From Nostoc sp. JL33 (lineage in GTDB: Bacteria; Cyanobacteriota; Cyanobacteriia; Cyanobacteriales; Nostocaceae), in assembly GCF_017114985.1 (NCBI RefSeq), contig NZ_JABXKP010000007.1, positions 62,001-126,000 on the forward strand: a DNA stretch of 64,000 nucleotides, read 5' to 3'. The notes below the pieces were generated by a model that was given only the letters and a program-made list of their open reading frames with translations, did no database searches and had not been told where the DNA came from. This document shows positions 63,323 to 64,000 of this stretch, one piece after another. Position 1 is the first letter of the stretch; each line of letters starts with the position of its first letter. A program made the translations under genes and the position numbers.

Positions 63323-64000
63323 TCAATAATTAGGTTGCATTATTTGCTTTTGCAAAAAGTGAATCTCATGATCTTTGAGGGAACGATATTTACCCTCATC
63401 TAAAAAGGGTTCTTTTGGTGTTTGTAATTGAATTGGCCCAATAGCAGTTCGATGCAGCTTGATTACTGGGTATCCTAACTGTTGAGCTATACGGCGAATT
63501 TGACGATTTCTTCCCTCCTGCAACACTATTTCTAAAAAGCTTTGCTCGGCACAACGTTCTATTAGCTGTACCTTGGCAGCCCTGGTTTTTCTACCCTCCA
63601 ACATCACACCCTGACGCCACATTTGTAGTACTGTTTCTGGGGGATGTCCTTTGACCAAAACACGATAAGTCTTGGAAATACTGTGACGTGGATGGGTTAG
63701 TCCAAATGTCAGTTCTCCGTCATTTGTCAGGATTAATGCTCCTGTAGAGTCTGCATCTAGACGTCCAACTGGGTGAATACCTGAACCCTCTCGTAATTCT
63801 TTCGGTAGTAAATCCAGAACTGTTGGCCTGTGGTGAGGGTCGTAGCAAGTCGAAACCACTCCCGCAGGTTTATGCAGCAATAGATATATTAAAGCCGGAC
63901 GGTGCTTTTCGGATACGGGTTTACCATCCACAGCGATCGCATCTTTTTCGGGATCAACTTTTTGACCTAAATGTGCCAATACTCCATTGATCTGCACCCG
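63323..64000 (-). CDS. rRNA pseudouridine synthase (RsuA/RluB family), partial
   Basis: The reading frame is open to the right window edge, so the 5' part with most of the S4 domain lies outside. Visible: end of S4 (VQINGVLAHLGQKVDPEKD), LLLHKPAGVVST, the catalytic GRLDADSTGALILTND (Asp nucleophile), KTYRVLVKG and QEGRNRQIRRIAQQLGYPV. It converts uridine to pseudouridine in rRNA. Length and motifs fit RsuA/RluB; which site is not visible. The RodZ-like gene follows. Confidence 0.92.
   Translation of the reverse strand, partial: RVQINGVLAHLGQKVDPEKDAIAVDGKPVSEKHRPALIYLLLHKPAGVVSTCYDPHHRPTVLDLLPKELREGSGIHPVGRLDADSTGALILTNDGELTFGLTHPRHSISKTYRVLVKGHPPETVLQMWRQGVMLEGRKTRAAKVQLIERCAEQSFLEIVLQEGRNRQIRRIAQQLGYPVIKLHRTAIGPIQLQTPKEPFLDEGKYRSLKDHEIHFLQKQIMQPNY

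Overview
The window comes from the chromosome of a filamentous cyanobacterium close to Nostoc. The signs are many HIP1 octamers (GCGATCGC), an AT-leaning composition, RpaB, an NblB-like HEAT protein, CCB2/CCB4-type cytochrome assembly, DUF760, DUF456 and DUF3352 proteins, a DnaB with an intein at the site known from Synechocystis, and abundant short Nostoc-type repeats in the spacers. I found no rRNA or tRNA gene and no CRISPR array.

Layout. 1-8.4 kb: a partial FAD-dependent oxidoreductase, a 2TM protein, a frame-broken TIGR03792-like gene, a phasin-like protein, a lipid-anchored or secreted FKBP, an AlkB-like oxygenase, intein-bearing dnaB, rplI and gloB. 8.7-19.7 kb: nine genes on the + strand that look like one glycan or glycoconjugate locus (ATP-grasp-like protein, GT2, two GT4, a GT10 fucosyltransferase-like protein, three tandem GT-A-like paralogues). 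It includes an ABC exporter that carries two copies of a histidine-kinase phosphoacceptor (HisKA-like) domain at its C-terminus. 19.7-27.3 kb: a small membrane protein with an ABC1/UbiB kinase, an M1 aminopeptidase with HEAT repeats, and a DUF3352 protein. 27.5-29.3 kb: an island with a GC-rich nitrilase-family gene between two IS4-type transposase N-terminal remnants. 29.5-45 kb: methyltransferase/PrsW pair, two Uma2 genes (one interrupted), tandem PTPS, a MITE-like element with a DUF697 fragment, radA, rpaB, CCB-type assembly factor, a probably inactive M48 peptidase, DUF456, a PEP-CTERM protein, NblB-like, CBS, MutT, DUF760 and a group 2 sigma factor. 45.5-52.2 kb: carB, dps, an Asr1405-type protein, a [2Fe-2S] protein behind a Fur-like box, and a small membrane protein. 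52.2-57 kb: a repeat-rich stretch around a multicopper oxidase. 57-60.6 kb: toxin-antitoxin genes, a pentapeptide-RidA fusion and a NUDIX gene. 60.9-64 kb: malQ, a RodZ-like HTH protein and a partial rRNA pseudouridine synthase.

The most distinctive points are: (1) the exporter with the duplicated DHp-like tail inside the glycan locus; (2) a 507-bp element with 19/20-matching terminal inverted repeats and a TTA duplication; (3) a dispersed double hairpin whose stems show compensatory base changes between copies; (4) small repeats that enter coding genes (pepN in frame, one Uma2 gene with a stop, the mutT tail); (5) an M48 protein with two zinc ligands replaced; and (6) the foreign-looking nitrilase island.
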